From positions 496,001-560,000 of the forward strand of contig BAHV02000010.1 in the NCBI GenBank assembly GCA_000508965.1: 64,000 bases of DNA, read 5' to 3'. A program made the position numbers and the translations under genes. The notes under the pieces are model-generated. The model searched no databases. It was not told the origin of the DNA and was given only the letters and a program-made list of their open reading frames with translations. How positions within the stretch are numbered: position 1 is the first letter of the stretch; each line of letters starts with the position of its first letter. Origin of the DNA: Dielma sp000508965 (GTDB lineage Bacteria > Bacillota_I > Bacilli_A > Erysipelotrichales > Erysipelotrichaceae). Below, piece after piece: positions 41,901 through 50,729 of this stretch.

Positions 41901-41912
41901 ACGGTCCTTTTT
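41890..41912 (+). terminator. Terminator of the kinase operon
   Basis: GGATCGTTTAAACGGTCC, a near-perfect palindrome with one mismatch, followed by a T run, overlapping the kinase stop codon. Confidence 0.8.
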
Positions 41913-41941
41913 ATATATTCATTTTCCTTGTCAGATATGAA

Positions 41942-41972
41942 AATCACCCTAAATCAATGATTTGGGGTGATT
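41942..41972 (-). terminator. Terminator of the diguanylate cyclase gene
   Basis: AATCACCC/GGGTGATT stem with a second inner AAATCA pairing. It lies just beyond the cyclase stop codon and faces the kinase terminator. Confidence 0.75.
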
Positions 41973-41979
41973 GATAAAT

Positions 41980-43935
41980 TTATTCATCGGCATCCTCATG
42001 CCGGTAACGGTTAGTCTGATGCTTTTGATAAAACCGCATCTTATCCGCATACATCAGCTCATCAGCTTCCTTGATCACGTTTTGGATGCTAGAGCATTCA
42101 GCTTCCCATTTATAACCGATGGCAATTTGATACACGCTCTGTTTGAAATTCTTTTTCAGTCGTTCTATATTGCCATTAAAGGCTTCTTCGTTTGTATCGG
42201 TATAAATGATGACAAACTCATCACCGCCGATGCGATACAGCTTCTCGGAGTCAGTACTGTTTTTAATAATCTCAGCGCAGGCCTTTAATGCCTGATCGCC
42301 TGCCGCATGGCCAAAGGAATCATTGATCCCTTTTAACCCGTTCATATCTAAATAAACAGCACCGACACTGCCTTGGAAATCTTTTAATTCAGTAATATTT
42401 TGAATGTAGCGGTTGCGGTTAAAAAAGGTTGTCAATTCATCAAGATAGCTCATCTCATATAATGTTTTTTCATTTTCATTTCTTTCCATCGCCAGTGTAA
42501 TAAAATACTGAATGGTCTGCAGGAAAGGTATGACAATTTCCGACATGCCATAAGCCAGATTATCTAAGCCGATACAGCCGCTTAATCCGTTATCCTTTTC
42601 TAAAGGTACCCAAACGATATTTTTGATATCCTGCTGACTCAAAAGCTCATAACCGGCAGGCATTTCATCTTTCAAGATCTCAATATCATCATAAATAATA
42701 TTCTTATCTTTTTCAAGCAGCTCGATCCAAGGCCGATAGTCATCCATCACAACGTTTTGAAGTTGCTCGATCTGCGGCTCGATGCCTGTATTGCACCATT
42801 CTGCAATATTAGAAAAATAAGGGTCATGAAATAAAAAGATATAAGCACGTTCTGCGGAGAATAATTGTCCGATATGAGCGAGCACGGTTGTTAATGCTTC
42901 GGTGATCTCATGATTATGGTAAAGTTCACGGATACAGTCAACCAAAACATTGTCTCTTTCCAAGCGCTGTTTCAATTCATTCTTTTCATTGTTGGTCGCG
43001 GTTATATCGAAGGCAATTTCCATCCGTGCCGTTTTGCCTTCCCATTCAATCAGTCGATCCTTCAATAAATAATGCTTTTGCAGAAGGGGATTGGTATATT
43101 CCCATGAATAAGTTTCATCGGTTTTTAACCGTGAATTAGTACAGAATTCACAAGGGGAATCAAATCCCTGAATCACTTTATAGCATTTTAAATTACTTAA
43201 ATCATCACTGATAGTAAAGATTCTTTTACCGGCATCATTCACAAATAATAAATCATATGTGTCAATATCAGATACATACATCAATTCAGATATTTCATTC
43301 ATCGGTGCCAGCAATTCCCGCTGCTGTCTTGTGAGCTGCTCGCTTCTCAGCTTGTTTTCATTTTCTATCCGAATCAGCTTTTCTCTGCGTTTTTCCTGAT
43401 AATAAGTAAATACCGTACAGCCGCCAGCCAGAATGATAAATACGGTATTCAAGATGATTAAATGATTTCTGGCAATTTGAACACTTTGTTCCGTGTATTC
43501 CTCAGCAGAGCGTACAGTATTATCTGCCAGAACGAAATAATCTTCACTTAAGGCATATAAATCTTCATTTGATGAACCGGTGCGGATCTTATATATTTCA
43601 TCCTTGATGATCGACCAGCTGCTTTTCATTTCTGTCAGCTGTACTTGAAAGGTTTGATCTTCCAGCTTAATCAGATTAAATTCATCACTGCCGTTTGCCA
43701 GACCATACAGAATGTCATCCAATCGTTCAATCAGGACGTCATCAGGCTCATGATTCAATTCTTTTTTAATTAATCGTTGGGTAGCACCGCGGACGATGCC
43801 GATATAATTGATTACTCTGGCATTGCCCTGCAGGTTATCAATGGAAGTGATGGACAGCAGAGCGGTGAAGATCAAGGCTAAGCATAATATTATGGGGATG
43901 GTTAATTCTCCTATTTTTGATAGTTTACTTTTCAT
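41980..43935 (-). CDS. Membrane diguanylate cyclase with CxxC PAS and GAF domains
   Basis: 651 residues, SD AGGT. Two membrane spans (about 13-30 and 163-180) bracket an extracellular helical sensor whose first helix (GIVRGATQRLIKKE) resembles NarX/PilJ type. Then PAS with SPCEFCTN (Cys262, Cys265), a GAF-like domain (about 340-480), and a C-terminal GGDEF domain with intact IGGDEFVII, which makes cyclic di-GMP. No EAL domain. The PAS domain is closely similar to that of the convergent hybrid kinase (shared CYxxIQG, PCxFCTN, DETYxWE, EWEG). Confidence 0.92.
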   Translation of the reverse strand: MKSKLSKIGELTIPIILCLALIFTALLSITSIDNLQGNARVINYIGIVRGATQRLIKKELNHEPDDVLIERLDDILYGLANGSDEFNLIKLEDQTFQVQLTEMKSSWSIIKDEIYKIRTGSSNEDLYALSEDYFVLADNTVRSAEEYTEQSVQIARNHLIILNTVFIILAGGCTVFTYYQEKRREKLIRIENENKLRSEQLTRQQRELLAPMNEISELMYVSDIDTYDLLFVNDAGKRIFTISDDLSNLKCYKVIQGFDSPCEFCTNSRLKTDETYSWEYTNPLLQKHYLLKDRLIEWEGKTARMEIAFDITATNNEKNELKQRLERDNVLVDCIRELYHNHEITEALTTVLAHIGQLFSAERAYIFLFHDPYFSNIAEWCNTGIEPQIEQLQNVVMDDYRPWIELLEKDKNIIYDDIEILKDEMPAGYELLSQQDIKNIVWVPLEKDNGLSGCIGLDNLAYGMSEIVIPFLQTIQYFITLAMERNENEKTLYEMSYLDELTTFFNRNRYIQNITELKDFQGSVGAVYLDMNGLKGINDSFGHAAGDQALKACAEIIKNSTDSEKLYRIGGDEFVIIYTDTNEEAFNGNIERLKKNFKQSVYQIAIGYKWEAECSSIQNVIKEADELMYADKMRFYQKHQTNRYRHEDADE

Positions 43936-44092
43936 AATAGCAGTACCTCATGTGAAGCTTCAACATTGTTTATTTTATATATTATAACATTAACAAAGTT
44001 TAAAGGATAGTTGATTAAGTGTTTTAAAGGAAATCAAATGGAATAATCAAAAGTTTAACTTTTATCTTATCACAAACCGTATTCATAAAAAA

Positions 44093-44120
44093 AGCTTTAG
44101 GGCATTATTGCCTTAAAGCT
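44093..44120 (-). terminator. Terminator of the FAD reductase gene
   Basis: AGCTTTAGGGCA/TGCCTTAAAGCT 12-base stem with one G-T pair and loop TTAT, T run on the minus strand after the reductase stop codon. Confidence 0.85.
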
Positions 44121-44138
44121 CTTTCTGTCTGCTGATGC

Positions 44139-46019
44139 TTATTTAGCATATTCGGCAGCACTGGTGCCAGCCAGCCGGCCGGAAGTTAATGCGAAACCAA
44201 GACCGGTGCCTTCGACATTAACGTAAGCAGCTACGGATAAGCCGCTGACATTATTACCGGTAGAATATAAGCCCTTAATGATCTCGTTATGCTCGGTAAC
44301 AACCTGCATTTCATTGGTAACATTAACACCGCCTAAAGACCCGAGAACCGCGTTGTAGCCTTTAGTAATATAATAAGGTCCAGTTTCACAAGTCCAGATC
44401 AGAGAATCTTCATCAGTGTAAAATTCAGGATCATATTTATCATTAACAGCTTGATTATAAGCAGCAACTGTAGTTTTTAAAGTTTCAGCATCACAGCCGA
44501 TGAAGGCTGCCGCTTCTTCAAGTGTATTCACGATCTTACCGTCGCCTGTATTAGTCAGCACTTCAAAGTCAGCCAGGAATGTTTCCTTGTCAACCGGTGC
44601 GTGGTAGATAGTTGGATCACCATTTTCATCGGTAATGCCGAAACGATCCCAATAGTGTACCCAAGAACCGGTGTTGGCCTGGTTCATATCCGTCCATTGA
44701 TCCACTGTTTTCTGATCAACGATCGTATAGGCAAAACCGCCTTGAGCAAGAACAGCACTTGAATAATCAACCGTATCCTTTAATAATGACGCAGCCATAA
44801 ACCGCTGACCGAGATTGTTTACCCAAAGTACCGGTGAATTTAATGTAAGCTGATCAGCTACCTGCACATCCTGTGATTTAGGACCGACACCGTGATTCAT
44901 TGACAGCAGCTCACCTTTGCCGGCACCGACTTCATACATCATTTCCAAACCGCTGCCGTCGCTGCCGCCCATAACTGAAACAGTTTCATAGATTTCCTCG
45001 CCAAGCGCTTCTTTCATCATTGCCTCATTGCCTGCGAAACCACCGGTCGCAACAATAACACTTTTAGCGTTGACAATCAGCTTGCTGCCATCTTCATTAT
45101 TGCATTCAACACCTACCACTTCATTGTTTTCATTGACCAACAGTTTGGCAGCGGTTGTGTTGTAATGAATATCGACATTGTATTGATCCAGATATTCCTG
45201 TAAATGAACAAATGGCTGTGTGTTGCCCCAGCGATGGTAAATAATCGTATCATCAAAGTGAGCAATCTGCTGTGCCGTTTTAGACAGATAGACATTAATA
45301 TCATGATCAAGCAGATATTCAACGGTATTCTTAGCTTCACTGACAAAGGTTCGTATCAGCTGACCATTGCCAAGATAGTTGCTTAATTCAAGATAATGAT
45401 TAAACCAGTATTCTTCATCACTGCCTAAATCATCACCGTAGCGCTCTTCTTGAAGCGATGTGCCGATTGCGAACATTCCCTGTGCAGCATTTCCCATGCC
45501 GCCCAGCGTACTGGTCATTTCGATTCCGATAACATTTGCACCGGCTTCAGCGGCACTGAGGGCGGCCATTGACCCAGACGCGCCCATACCGATTACTACG
45601 ACATCGGCGGTTAAGGTTTGATCTTCACCGAGGACCGTATTTGCATCAACTGTGAAGCCTGCTTCACTCATCGCCGCATCAACAGCACTCTTTACCGCAT
45701 TGCTGGTCATGGTAGCACCGCTGACGCCATCAATTTCTGAACTTTGGGCGGCTTTTACCTGCTCAATTAACTCAGGCATCGCCGCCTGGCCGATCGTCTT
45801 AGTTTCATCAGCACCTTCAATCGCAACATCGCTGATTGTTCCTGAAGAAACCGTGAGAGTAACTGTCACGTCACCGCCATAGCCTTTCTCTGCCGCTGTG
45901 TAAGTACCATCCTTAATATCCGATGATTGATTGTTGTTATCGGCGGGTGTTTGCGTACAGCCGCTAAGCATCAATAAGGATACTAATAGACAGGAAAGCA
46001 TTTTTGTAGATTTTTTCAT
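44139..46019 (-). CDS. Secreted flavinylated FAD-dependent reductase (fumarate/urocanate reductase-like)
   Basis: 626 residues, SD AAGGAGG. A lipobox at LSGC makes Cys21 the lipid anchor, so the enzyme is extracellular. Residues 35-118 form an FMN-binding domain with the ApbE flavinylation motif DGVSGAT (Thr103 the likely attachment residue). The FAD_binding_2 domain follows (VVVIGMGASGSMAALSAAEAG, IVATGGFAGNE, GLYSTGNNVSG). No heme domain, unlike Shewanella fumarate reductase. Likely reduces an organic acceptor outside the cell with electrons from a membrane donor; neither donor nor ApbE is in the window. Divergent from an AraC regulator. Confidence 0.9.
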   Translation of the reverse strand: MKKSTKMLSCLLVSLLMLSGCTQTPADNNNQSSDIKDGTYTAAEKGYGGDVTVTLTVSSGTISDVAIEGADETKTIGQAAMPELIEQVKAAQSSEIDGVSGATMTSNAVKSAVDAAMSEAGFTVDANTVLGEDQTLTADVVVIGMGASGSMAALSAAEAGANVIGIEMTSTLGGMGNAAQGMFAIGTSLQEERYGDDLGSDEEYWFNHYLELSNYLGNGQLIRTFVSEAKNTVEYLLDHDINVYLSKTAQQIAHFDDTIIYHRWGNTQPFVHLQEYLDQYNVDIHYNTTAAKLLVNENNEVVGVECNNEDGSKLIVNAKSVIVATGGFAGNEAMMKEALGEEIYETVSVMGGSDGSGLEMMYEVGAGKGELLSMNHGVGPKSQDVQVADQLTLNSPVLWVNNLGQRFMAASLLKDTVDYSSAVLAQGGFAYTIVDQKTVDQWTDMNQANTGSWVHYWDRFGITDENGDPTIYHAPVDKETFLADFEVLTNTGDGKIVNTLEEAAAFIGCDAETLKTTVAAYNQAVNDKYDPEFYTDEDSLIWTCETGPYYITKGYNAVLGSLGGVNVTNEMQVVTEHNEIIKGLYSTGNNVSGLSVAAYVNVEGTGLGFALTSGRLAGTSAAEYAK

Positions 46020-46147
46020 AAATCCATCCTCCTTGTTAATAGATTAACAAAATTAGGGCATTTACATAATCTATATATCTGAGATTAAAAGTGGTTTATT
46101 TTTAGAATACGATTGACTAAAAGATTACTATCTCCTACAATGTCAAT

Positions 46148-46990
46148 ATGAATAGCAAACCGATGCACCCGCAGAATGATTTACCTTTACCTTATACACT
46201 GCTCACCTGTGAAAGTAAGGCTTATGCAGCTCATACAGTGAGCCTTTTGCTCTGCTTTGAAAATGGCAGAATTGAGCTGGAAGGCAGGCGTATGCATTTG
46301 CAGGCAGGTAATTCAATTCTGATGCGAAAGGAGACACGGTTTAAGATACAGCCTAAGTCGGATAAGATTTATCTGCTGCATCTGGAAGCGAATGTATTTG
46401 ATACGATCATGTTGAGTCAGTTGGCTGACTGCCGGATCATTTATGACTTTCTGACCTTGGATGAAAGCAGTCATGATTATTTATTCTTTGATTATGGACG
46501 GCGCAGTCCGCAAGCTGAATCGGCACGGAATCTGCTGCGCCAATGCATGATTCATGATAACTTTTCCGATAAGCTGCTCCGCTGCTGTTTAGTACAGTAT
46601 CTGACAAATCTGCAGCGTGATTTTGTACATCATTTGGTTGTCAGTCAATCAACGATGGTGCGCCATCACCCTTTTGGACAAGTGCTGAAATATATCGGTG
46701 AGAATTATGCGGAAATTGATTTAAAAAGTGCTGCAGCGCATTTTTCCTATAATCCAGATTACTTCTCCGCTTATTTTCATCATCATGCAGGAATGACCTT
46801 TACTCAGAAATTATTTGAAATCAGGTTGGAACAGGCACTGCGTTATCTGTTATTAACCGATATGCCAATCAATGAAATATGTGAAACGATAGGCTTTAAA
46901 GAAAAAAGCTACTTCATCCGCAGATTTAAACAGCGTTTTAACTGCACCCCTTCTCAATACCGAAAACAGCATCAAAAGACAAGTACCTAG
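46148..46990 (+). CDS. AraC-family transcriptional regulator
   Basis: 280 residues. The start ATG has no strong SD; a second in-frame ATG five codons later is an alternative. N-terminal cupin-like sensor (LLCFENGRIELEGRRMHLQAG, SILMRKETRFKIQPKSD) and C-terminal two-HTH domain (AAAHFSYNPDYFSAYFHH, INEICETIGFKEKSYFIRRF, TPSQYRK). Divergent from the secreted flavoenzyme over a 128-base gap, so it most likely controls that gene in response to its substrate. Confidence 0.88.
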   Translation: MNSKPMHPQNDLPLPYTLLTCESKAYAAHTVSLLLCFENGRIELEGRRMHLQAGNSILMRKETRFKIQPKSDKIYLLHLEANVFDTIMLSQLADCRIIYDFLTLDESSHDYLFFDYGRRSPQAESARNLLRQCMIHDNFSDKLLRCCLVQYLTNLQRDFVHHLVVSQSTMVRHHPFGQVLKYIGENYAEIDLKSAAAHFSYNPDYFSAYFHHHAGMTFTQKLFEIRLEQALRYLLLTDMPINEICETIGFKEKSYFIRRFKQRFNCTPSQYRKQHQKTST

Positions 46991-47002
46991 CGGTACTTTT
47001 TT
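46981..47002 (+). terminator. Terminator of the AraC gene
   Basis: AAGTACC/GGTACTT stem with a four-base loop and a six-base T run, overlapping the stop codon. Confidence 0.85.
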
Positions 47003-47036
47003 GTATATTTATTTGTAATTCAGTAAATCATAAGGC

Positions 47037-47087
47037 TTGACAGAAGGTAAAATCTACGTTATATTGTACCCGTACCCCCAGGGGGTA
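47037..47087 (+). promoter_or_regulatory. copA promoter with CsoR operator
   Basis: TTGACA (47037-47042), a 17-base spacer and TATATT (47060-47065). Right behind it is TACCCCCAGGGGGTA (47073-47087), a GC-rich palindrome of the CsoR type covering the transcription start. It fits repression by the csoR-type gene at the end of the operon and release by Cu(I). Confidence 0.85.
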
Positions 47088-47101
47088 GTAGGAGGCTTGC
47101 G

Positions 47102-49621
47102 ATGAATGAAAAATTTGATGTGACAGGGATGACGTGTTCAGCCTGTTCAAGCCGTGTTGAGAAGTGTGTCAGCAAGCTTGAGGGTGTTGAAGAAGTAAGC
47201 GTTAATCTGCTGACGAATAGTATGCAGGTAAAGTATAAAGAAGGCGAAATTGATGAGAATGCGATTATTTCTGCCGTTGAAAAGGCAGGTTATGGCGCCG
47301 GTCCTCATCAGGGAGTACAGCCTAAAAAGGCGAGTGTCAAGGTTGATGCAGTAGAGGATGCAATGCGTTCCATGCGCTATCGGCTGATTGTTTCCTTTAT
47401 CTTTTTAATTCCATTATTTTATATATCGATGGGACACATGATGGGACTGCCGATTCCATCTTTCTTAAGCGGCATGGAGAATGCGATTGCCTATGCTTTT
47501 ACGCAATTTCTGCTTTGTCTGCCAATTTTATATGTGAATCGTAAGTATTATCAGGTAGGCTTTAAGACTTTATTCCATGGCGCGCCTAATATGGATTCAT
47601 TAATTGCAATTGGTTCGGCAGCTGCGATGATTTACGGTATTGTCGCAATTTATGGCATCGGTTATGGTTTGGGTGTTCATGATATGGCGCTTGTGGAACG
47701 TTTCCATATGGATCTCTATTTTGAATCAGCGGCTACGATCTTAACCCTGATTACCTTAGGTAAATATTTAGAAGCTAAATCCAAGGGAAAGACCAGTGAA
47801 GCAATCAGTAAGCTGATGGATCTGGCCCCGCAGACAGCTTTAGTTTGGCGGGATGGACAGGAGCAAGAAATTGCGGTTGAAGAGGTAGTGATTGGTGATA
47901 CGGTGATCGTTAAGCCGGGTGCTAAGGTACCGGTTGACGGTGTGATTTTGGAAGGCTTTACAGCGCTTGATGAAGCGGCAATTACCGGTGAGAGCATTCC
48001 GGTTGAAAAAGGTGTCGGTGACAGTGTGGTCGGCGCTACGATTAATAAGAGTGGTTCAATTCGTTTCAGAGCTACGCGTGTCGGCAATGATACGACACTG
48101 GCAAAAATCATTCAGCTCGTTGAGGATGCCAGTGCGAGTAAAGCTCCGATCGCCAAGCTGGCCGACAAGATTGCCGGTATCTTCGTGCCGGTTGTAATTC
48201 TCATTGCCATTGCGGCATCGGCTTATTGGCTGATTCAGGGCCAGTCGGTTGAATTTGCTTTGTCAATTGGTATTTCTGTACTCGTTATCTCATGTCCATG
48301 CGCCTTAGGTCTGGCAACCCCGGTGGCTATCATGGTCGGTACCGGCAAAGGGGCGGAAAATGGTATTTTAATCAAATCCGGTGAAGCTTTAGAAACCGCT
48401 CATGCGATTCAATGTGTTGTGATGGATAAGACAGGTACGATTACTGAGGGAAAACCTCAGGTTACAGATGTAATCACGCTCAATGCAAGCCGCAGTGAAT
48501 TGCTTGAACTGGCACTGGCATTAGAAAAGCCAAGTGAGCATCCATTAGCGGAAGCGATCGTTACTTATAGTGAAAACGCAGGCTTCAGTGCTGCCTCTGT
48601 CGAATATTTTAAAGCTGTATTCGGCAAGGGTGTCGAAGCGGATTTTAACGGCAAGCATTATTTAGCCGGCAATCAGCGGATGATGAGTGAGGCAGGCATC
48701 GACTGCAGCTCTCTTTTAAATCAATTGGATCAATTGGCAGATCAAGGCAAGACACCGCTGCTTTTTGCGGATACGAAGCAGGTATTAGGAATTTTAGCAG
48801 TTGCGGATGTTGTCAAACCAACGAGCCGTGAAGCGATTCAGCGGTTTCAGAAACAGGGTATTGATGTTGTTATGCTGACAGGTGATAATAAGCGTACCGC
48901 AGAAGCTATCCGTTCTCAGTTAAATATTAATACGGTTATTGCTGAGGTCTTGCCTCAGGATAAAGAAAGGGTCATCAGCGATTTACAGGCTAAAGGTCAA
49001 AAAGTGGCAATGATCGGTGACGGTATCAATGATGCACCGGCATTAGCGAGAGCTGATGTGGGGATTGCCATCGGTACCGGTACGGATGTAGCCATCGAAA
49101 GTGCGGATATTGTTTTGATGCGTTCTGATTTACTAGATGCGGTAACCGCCCTGCGTTTAAGCAAGGCAGTTATCCGCAACATTAAAGAAAACCTATTTTG
49201 GGCATTCTTCTATAATTTAGTCGGTATTCCGCTGGCTGCCGGATTGTTCTATACGGCATTTAATTTAAAACTGAATCCGATGTTTGGTGCGGCGGCAATG
49301 AGTCTGAGCAGTGTCTGTGTTGTCAGCAACGCATTAAGACTGAAATTCTTTAAAACAGATCATACGGCAGTTGAATTAAAGCCTGCCGATGAGAATAAAC
49401 AACAAGGAGAGGGTAAAATGAAAACGATTAAAATTGAAGGTATGATGTGTATGCATTGTGTGAATCATGTGGAAAAAGCGCTGAATGGCATTGAAGGCGT
49501 TCATGCCGAGGTTGATCTGGAGAAGCAGCAGGCAGTCGTGACTTTGGATCATGAGGTCAGTGATGAGACTTTAAAAGCAGCCGTCGCTGACGCTGGGTAT
49601 GAAGCAGTATCGATTGACTGA
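47102..49621 (+). CDS. copA: Copper-exporting P1B-type ATPase CopA
   Basis: 839 residues, SD AGGAGG. Exports Cu(I). N-terminal HMA domain (GMTCSACSSRVE), eight membrane segments, actuator (TGES), metal-site CPC (ISCPCALGLATP), phosphorylation site DKTGT, GDGINDAPALA hinge, and the M7/M8 residues YN and MSLSS of Cu(I) pumps. A second HMA domain sits at the very C-terminus (GMMCMHCVNHVEKAL), beyond an SD-like sequence and internal ATG. Stop codon overlaps csoR by one base. Confidence 0.97.
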   Translation: MNEKFDVTGMTCSACSSRVEKCVSKLEGVEEVSVNLLTNSMQVKYKEGEIDENAIISAVEKAGYGAGPHQGVQPKKASVKVDAVEDAMRSMRYRLIVSFIFLIPLFYISMGHMMGLPIPSFLSGMENAIAYAFTQFLLCLPILYVNRKYYQVGFKTLFHGAPNMDSLIAIGSAAAMIYGIVAIYGIGYGLGVHDMALVERFHMDLYFESAATILTLITLGKYLEAKSKGKTSEAISKLMDLAPQTALVWRDGQEQEIAVEEVVIGDTVIVKPGAKVPVDGVILEGFTALDEAAITGESIPVEKGVGDSVVGATINKSGSIRFRATRVGNDTTLAKIIQLVEDASASKAPIAKLADKIAGIFVPVVILIAIAASAYWLIQGQSVEFALSIGISVLVISCPCALGLATPVAIMVGTGKGAENGILIKSGEALETAHAIQCVVMDKTGTITEGKPQVTDVITLNASRSELLELALALEKPSEHPLAEAIVTYSENAGFSAASVEYFKAVFGKGVEADFNGKHYLAGNQRMMSEAGIDCSSLLNQLDQLADQGKTPLLFADTKQVLGILAVADVVKPTSREAIQRFQKQGIDVVMLTGDNKRTAEAIRSQLNINTVIAEVLPQDKERVISDLQAKGQKVAMIGDGINDAPALARADVGIAIGTGTDVAIESADIVLMRSDLLDAVTALRLSKAVIRNIKENLFWAFFYNLVGIPLAAGLFYTAFNLKLNPMFGAAAMSLSSVCVVSNALRLKFFKTDHTAVELKPADENKQQGEGKMKTIKIEGMMCMHCVNHVEKALNGIEGVHAEVDLEKQQAVVTLDHEVSDETLKAAVADAGYEAVSID
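49418..49621 (+). CDS. Possible internal start for a free CopZ-like chaperone
   Basis: Inside the copA frame, AAGGAGAGGG stands eight bases before an ATG. Translation from there would give 67 residues equal to the complete C-terminal HMA domain, with MxCxxC (MMCMHC), the size of a stand-alone CopZ copper chaperone. Whether both the fused and the free form are made cannot be decided from sequence; an ancestral copZ gene that fused in frame to copA and kept its start signal is the likely history. Confidence 0.5.
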   Translation: MKTIKIEGMMCMHCVNHVEKALNGIEGVHAEVDLEKQQAVVTLDHEVSDETLKAAVADAGYEAVSID

Positions 49622-49881
49622 TGAAAGCAAATAAAGAAAGTGTGCTGCGGCTGATTAAAACAGCCCGCGGCCAGCTTGATGGGATCGAGCGGATGATTGA
49701 GGATGACCGTTATTGTGTAGATATTTCCACCCAGCTGCTTTCCACTCAGGCTATTCTGAATAAAGCAAACCGTGAGATATTAAAGGGGCATGTGGAGCAT
49801 TGCGTGAAAGAGGCGATCTTGACGGGTGATGTCGATGTCAAACTGAATGAAATATTAATGCTTATGGATAAAATGAAATAG
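49621..49881 (+). CDS. csoR: CsoR-type copper-sensing repressor
   Basis: 86 residues. DUF156 family all-helical tetrameric repressor: RLIKTARGQLDGIERMIEDD at the start and the Cu(I) site residues Cys (DRYCVDIS), His and Cys (GHVEHCVKEAI) in the C-H-C order of CsoR. Binds Cu(I) and leaves the operator in front of copA. Starts on the last base of copA, so regulator and pump are one operon with negative feedback. Confidence 0.92.
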   Translation: MKANKESVLRLIKTARGQLDGIERMIEDDRYCVDISTQLLSTQAILNKANREILKGHVEHCVKEAILTGDVDVKLNEILMLMDKMK

Positions 49882-49901
49882 ACGGGGGAACCGTCTTTTT
49901 T
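49880..49901 (+). terminator. Terminator of the copper operon
   Basis: AGACGG/CCGTCT stem with a five-base loop and T run, overlapping the csoR stop codon. Confidence 0.88.
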
Positions 49902-49961
49902 CAGTTAAATCTTTATAATTAAATTGATTTGTGCTAATGTATTGAAAAAGGAGATGGAAGC

Positions 49962-50456
49962 ATGCTTACAATCAAACAATGTGAAAATGAAGAAGAGCTG
50001 AAGACGCTGGCAAAACTGGCAGAAAAGATATGGAATAACTACTTTTTAGGGATTATTACTCAGGCACAGATTGATTATATGGTGGCGATGAATCAAAGCT
50101 ATCCGGCAATTAAAAAAGCGATTCAGGAAGAGCATTATCGCTATTATCTGGCTTATGAGGGTGATGTGATGGTTGGTTATATGGGAGTAAAACCAGAATC
50201 AGAGCGCTTGTTTTTAAGTAAGCTTTATTTAGATGCACCGGCAAGAGGTAAAGGCTATGCCAGTCTATTATTTGAACAAGCGGTTGAATATTGTAAAGAA
50301 CTTGACTTGAAGGCCATCTATTTAACTTGCAATAAGCAGAATGAGCATTCATTGGCTGTATATCGCAAAAAGGGTTTTAAAGTTATTGATGAGGTTGAAA
50401 CAGATATTGGTCAGGGATTTATTATGGATGACTATATCATGGAATTAACATTATAA
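49962..50456 (+). CDS. GNAT family N-acetyltransferase
   Basis: 164 residues, SD AAGGAGATGG. GNAT motif A: LSKLYLDAPARGKGYASLLFEQA with the R/GxGxA loop, and motif B CNKQNEHSLAVYRKKGFK. Cytosolic. Substrate unknown; similar proteins act on spermidine, antibiotics or protein N-termini. It has its own small transcription unit between the copper operon and the manganese riboswitch. Confidence 0.88.
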   Translation: MLTIKQCENEEELKTLAKLAEKIWNNYFLGIITQAQIDYMVAMNQSYPAIKKAIQEEHYRYYLAYEGDVMVGYMGVKPESERLFLSKLYLDAPARGKGYASLLFEQAVEYCKELDLKAIYLTCNKQNEHSLAVYRKKGFKVIDEVETDIGQGFIMDDYIMELTL

Positions 50457-50523
50457 AATTTAGACAATGATATGCTTTTGTCAAAAATGGTTCAATTTTT
50501 AATCATTGGTTACAATAATGTTA

Positions 50524-50552
50524 TTGACAATTAAGGGTCAAAATGATATTGT
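50524..50552 (+). promoter_or_regulatory. Promoter of the riboswitch-P-type ATPase transcript
   Basis: Perfect TTGACA, a 17-base spacer and TATTGT, about 20 bases before the start of the yybP-ykoY element. Confidence 0.75.
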
Positions 50553-50570
50553 ACAAGCATGATAAAAATA

Positions 50571-50677
50571 CCCTGATAAGGGGGAGTAGCTGATGAAGCA
50601 ATTCATAATTACATTCGACAAGCCCGATGCATTCGCATCCGGATGTAATGATCCGATAAGGATAAGCAAGACCTTTA
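50571..50677 (+). ncRNA. yybP-ykoY (Mn2+) riboswitch
   Basis: The 5' signature AAGGGGGAGTAGC (from 50578) and the 3' signature AAGCAAGACCTTT (from 50664) are those of the yybP-ykoY family, which binds Mn2+. Between them are two stem arms (GATGC/GCATC at 50625-50638 is clear). It lies before a P2-type cation ATPase, a typical target of the family, and overlaps an intrinsic terminator. Confidence 0.93.
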
Positions 50678-50710
50678 TTCTTCATGTGTTGTAGAATAAG
50701 GGTCTTTTTT
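50669..50710 (+). terminator. Expression-platform terminator of the Mn2+ riboswitch
   Basis: AGACC-TTATTCT pairs with AGAATAA-GGTCT (one bulge on each side) and is followed by a T run. Its left arm is the 3' strand of the aptamer P1 stem, so aptamer and terminator exclude each other: Mn2+ binding should turn the gene on. Confidence 0.9.
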
Positions 50711-50729
50711 ATCGAATTGGGAGGTAAAC

